DNA from: JBBAAP01 sp043808305
GTDB lineage: Bacteria; Planctomycetota; MHYJ01; JACQXL01
NCBI GenBank assembly: GCA_043808305.1
Contig: JAZDFB010000069.1
Location: 1 to 15,081 of the forward strand
Direction: 5' to 3'
Length of the DNA: 15,081 nucleotides
A program made the position numbers and the translations under genes. Position 1 is the first letter of the stretch. Each line of letters opens with the position of its first letter. Of this stretch, positions 12,594-15,081 are shown piece after piece. Below the pieces are notes generated by a model. That model did not search any database, was not told the DNA's origin, and saw nothing but the letters and a program-made list of their open reading frames with translations.

Positions 12594-15081
12594 CTAATAG
12601 TCGATATCTGCGGCATATCCGGCCGCCGGGGATAAGGTCGGAATCGGAACGAATCCGTTGAAAATAGTGCCGTTTACGGTATGATAGTCTATGCGGATAC
12701 GACCGGCGGCACCACCGCCACCGCCCGGCATAGTTCCGCTTCCACGTCCGCCGCGTCCGCCGTAGTCTGCACCGGCAGCCTGACCGGTAGTTCCCTCGCC
12801 AGCGCCACCGCCGCCGGAACCGGAAGAGGAACCAGAACCTCCAGCCGCGGAGCCAGTAGCGCCGTTGCCGCCACGGTTATACTGTCCATCCTCCCCAGTA
12901 AAACCACCTGTTTGAGAGTGAGCAGAACCACCGCCGCCTGTGGCTGAAAAAGCATAGTTAGTCATACTCACAATATTATAAACTACAAGTCGGATAGAGC
13001 CGCCTGCCCCGCCACCAGCAGAACAATTCCACCCACTACTTTCAGATTGTCCGCCTTCACCATTGACTTTAATACAACCGGTCAGGTTGGAAAAATTAAT
13101 AGTTTCCGCCAAAATCCAGACGATACCACCGCCGTATCCGCCGCGCCGAACGCTATTTGATCCAAATCCACCGGCACCGCCCATATAAATACGGGACATA
13201 TCGGAAGTTCCGAGCAGTAACCGGTTTTTCCAGAGCGTATTAGGATTCTCCGTATCACTACCAGGAAGACCATAGCCGCCATACTGTCCATACGTTCCGC
13301 CGCCACCGGAATAGCCACTGCCAATCTGATGACCGGTGCCGGGGGTGGCATTGGCGTTATCATCATTAGCAACAGACTGGTTCTTATAGCCCAGATTGGA
13401 GAAGTTGATTGAGCCGCCGGATGTAAATAACACTGTTCCCATCGCACGGAAACAAATGATACCGCTTTTACCGTTAGCAAGATCCCATCCGTCGCCGGTA
13501 ACTACGCCGGTAACTGTAACGCTGGTGTAATTAGGAACGCGAATCACTTGGACCCGATCGTTAGCCGAGGTAACCGCCCAGGGCAGCTCATCCTGAACCG
13601 TGATAGTGCCGGGTTTAGCGGTTATCTTGGTGAAGTAATATTTCCCGGCATTTGTATCGCGGGTTGCCCAACTCGCGCTATGGCCGAAATATATCAGGAC
13701 CTCGTCGCCTATATTAAAACCGGCCACAGATTGCACAGACAGGGTCGTAGCGCTCAAGCTGGCGTTGCCATTAATATACGTGTTAAACCCTTCGGGCTGT
13801 GAACCGTTATTCCCATAAACTGTAGTATTCCAGTTGCCGGCAGAGAGAGTAATCGCCCCGTTTTGTCCGTTGCCGACATAAGTATGCGCCAGCGTAGTGG
13901 AAGATATGACGTTAGAATAGGTAGCGCTGTAACCGATGCCGTTATAGGACCTGATTTTATAATAATAGGCAGTGCCTTTGGTTAATCCGGTATTATCGAA
14001 TGAGGTTGCGTTGGCTGCAATAGTATCGGTGAGCGCGGCCCAGCTGCTGCCGTCAGGCGAACGCCACATCTCAAAACCGTTCTCATTTATGGAATTATCA
14101 GCCCATTGCAGGGTGATATTGTAAGCGCCGACGGTAGTGGTTATCAGGCCAGACGGCGCGGCAGGCAACGACGTCAGGGCAGATGCCTCGTTGGACCAGG
14201 GGTCATAACCTGAAACATTATAAGACCTGACCCGGTAGTAATAAGTGGTGTCGGCTATTATTCCCGTGGTATCTGAGTAAGTTACGCTATTAGCCGCCAC
14301 ATTATTGGCAATAACAGTCCAGTTGGCGGTCAAAGGAGTGGACCGTGAAATCTCAAAGTTGGTTTCATCAGTGGCGCTATTCTGCCAGGCCAAGTCAATC
14401 TGGGAAGTGGACATCACGGCGGCGGTTAAATTAGAGGTGACATTTATCAGCGAGGCGGCATCGCTTTCTATTATCAGGGTATCTATAGACGGCGTGGCAG
14501 AAGTATCAGAAGTAGATAATGTGGCTTTCCACCTCAGGTCGGTGCCGGTAACAGGCAGTGAATATGATACATTGGGGGTGACCCCATACCAGTTTGCTCC
14601 GCCATTGGCTGTTACCTCATATGATATCGTAGTGTTGGCCGGGATAGAATGAGCCGGGTTCAGGCATACAATTGATGTAACCGTTGACCCGGAATTAAGT
14701 TTAATAGATTGCACCGTTGATGACGATTGATAAATATTACCGTTTACGCCAACATTCATAGGACTGTTTGTCCAGTTACTATTCGGCATACCATCACCAC
14801 TGTAATAATATCCGTAATCCACAACGGTATATATGCCGGATGAATAAGGGAAAGTAGCGCTGCCATACCAATAAGTAGAACCGCCTCCGACCCTGCCGAC
14901 CCGATAATATTGACCGGACGTAAGATTAATCGGGGTGCCCAGCGTGCCCCAATACCAGCCGTTAGAACCGCCGGCCGTAACCTGAATCGAACCTAAAAGC
15001 GTTCCGCCATCATTCCAGATACGAAGCCAGTTAGTAACTCCGGCCGGCATATAGGCGCCTAATTGGGTAATGGTAACGTTT
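12594..15081 (-). CDS. Large secreted surface protein, C-terminal part: beta-sandwich and FN3 domains, glycine-rich end (5' end off window)
   Basis: The frame is open through the right edge (upstream codons read NVTITQLGAY before the first Met at 15050), so at least 828 residues are the 3' part of a longer gene. Numbered from that Met: a DUF4082-like sandwich at about 1-100 (LTSGQYYRVG), a second beta domain at about 110-196 (IPANTTISYEVTANGG, DLRWKATLST), two fibronectin type III domains at 203-295 and 297-388 (TYYYRVRSYN, AYYYKIRSYN), an unrecognised beta-rich part at about 390-550, then a glycine-rich region at 570-785 with GGGAGGSIRL and GGGGGAAGRIRID. Signal peptide and anchor are not visible. 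No sortase, PEP-CTERM or autotransporter signal is found at the C-terminus (AGYAADIDY). It is probably an extracellular adhesive or structural protein; no enzyme motif is seen. Confidence 0.8.
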   Translation of the reverse strand, partial: NVTITQLGAYMPAGVTNWLRIWNDGGTLLGSIQVTAGGSNGWYWGTLGTPINLTSGQYYRVGRVGGGSTYWYGSATFPYSSGIYTVVDYGYYYSGDGMPNSNWTNSPMNVGVNGNIYQSSSTVQSIKLNSGSTVTSIVCLNPAHSIPANTTISYEVTANGGANWYGVTPNVSYSLPVTGTDLRWKATLSTSDTSATPSIDTLIIESDAASLINVTSNLTAAVMSTSQIDLAWQNSATDETNFEISRSTPLTANWTVIANNVAANSVTYSDTTGIIADTTYYYRVRSYNVSGYDPWSNEASALTSLPAAPSGLITTTVGAYNITLQWADNSINENGFEMWRSPDGSSWAALTDTIAANATSFDNTGLTKGTAYYYKIRSYNGIGYSATYSNVISSTTLAHTYVGNGQNGAITLSAGNWNTTVYGNNGSQPEGFNTYINGNASLSATTLSVQSVAGFNIGDEVLIYFGHSASWATRDTNAGKYYFTKITAKPGTITVQDELPWAVTSANDRVQVIRVPNYTSVTVTGVVTGDGWDLANGKSGIICFRAMGTVLFTSGGSINFSNLGYKNQSVANDDNANATPGTGHQIGSGYSGGGGTYGQYGGYGLPGSDTENPNTLWKNRLLLGTSDMSRIYMGGAGGFGSNSVRRGGYGGGIVWILAETINFSNLTGCIKVNGEGGQSESSGWNCSAGGGAGGSIRLVVYNIVSMTNYAFSATGGGGSAHSQTGGFTGEDGQYNRGGNGATGSAAGGSGSSSGSGGGGAGEGTTGQAAGADYGGRGGRGSGTMPGGGGGAAGRIRIDYHTVNGTIFNGFVPIPTLSPAAGYAADIDY

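Noticed and set aside
1..15081. rRNA, tRNA, transposase or integrase genes
   Set aside because: No cloverleaf with a T-loop GTTCRA context, no rRNA-like stretch, and no protein with transposase or integrase motifs was seen.

Overview
The window looks like chromosomal DNA from an uncultured, probably Gram-negative bacterium. It carries an MlaE-type outer-membrane lipid-transport permease and a very large secreted surface protein. The housekeeping genes (lon, glgC, pgi, nadD) are typical bacterial forms but do not by themselves fix a phylum. There are no rRNA or tRNA genes, transposase, phage or cas genes in view.

Layout. Positions 1-6521 are six co-directional minus-strand genes, in transcription order: hsp20, lon, glgC, an isoprenylcysteine-methyltransferase-like membrane protein, a GAF/HD-GYP c-di-GMP phosphodiesterase, and a DUF35 zinc-ribbon/OB-fold protein that runs off the left edge. 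A 447-bp divergent control region (6522-6968) separates them from a compact plus-strand operon at 6969-10099: a DUF47 (PhoU-like) protein, a Pit-family phosphate transporter and glucose-6-phosphate isomerase. From 10307 to the right edge everything is on the minus strand again: mlaE, nadD, a 554-bp gene-free stretch, and the 3' part (about 828 residues) of a surface protein with fibronectin type III domains and a glycine-rich C-terminal half. The glgC and pgi genes are the sugar-phosphate theme (glycogen precursor synthesis and glucose-6-P/fructose-6-P interconversion). DUF47/Pit supplies phosphate, and hsp20/lon form a proteostasis pair.

The unusual content is in the repeats. (1) A family of small palindromic elements with ends like TATAGT/TATACT-CCGGCAGT is scattered at 2233-2271, 10136-10309, 11075-11264 and 11412-11549. 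Two members lie inside nadD as a 138-bp (46-codon) in-frame insertion, and two more supply nadD with a new C-terminus and stop codon. This resembles the palindromic elements known inside Rickettsia genes, but the sequence is different. (2) A tandem array of 11 units with an exact 22-bp period (12190-12431) lies between the surface-protein gene and nadD. Each unit is a variable 10-bp block plus a conserved block, TA-N10-CARGWCYGGN. The array ends beside a strong G-quadruplex motif fused to an intrinsic terminator. I know no named element matching this architecture; its function is unknown.

Start sites were corrected where the sequence allowed. Hsp20 starts at 6521, mlaE at 11056 (the longer frame is translated repeat), and pit uses TTG at 7631. 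The DUF35 and surface-protein genes are open at the window edges.
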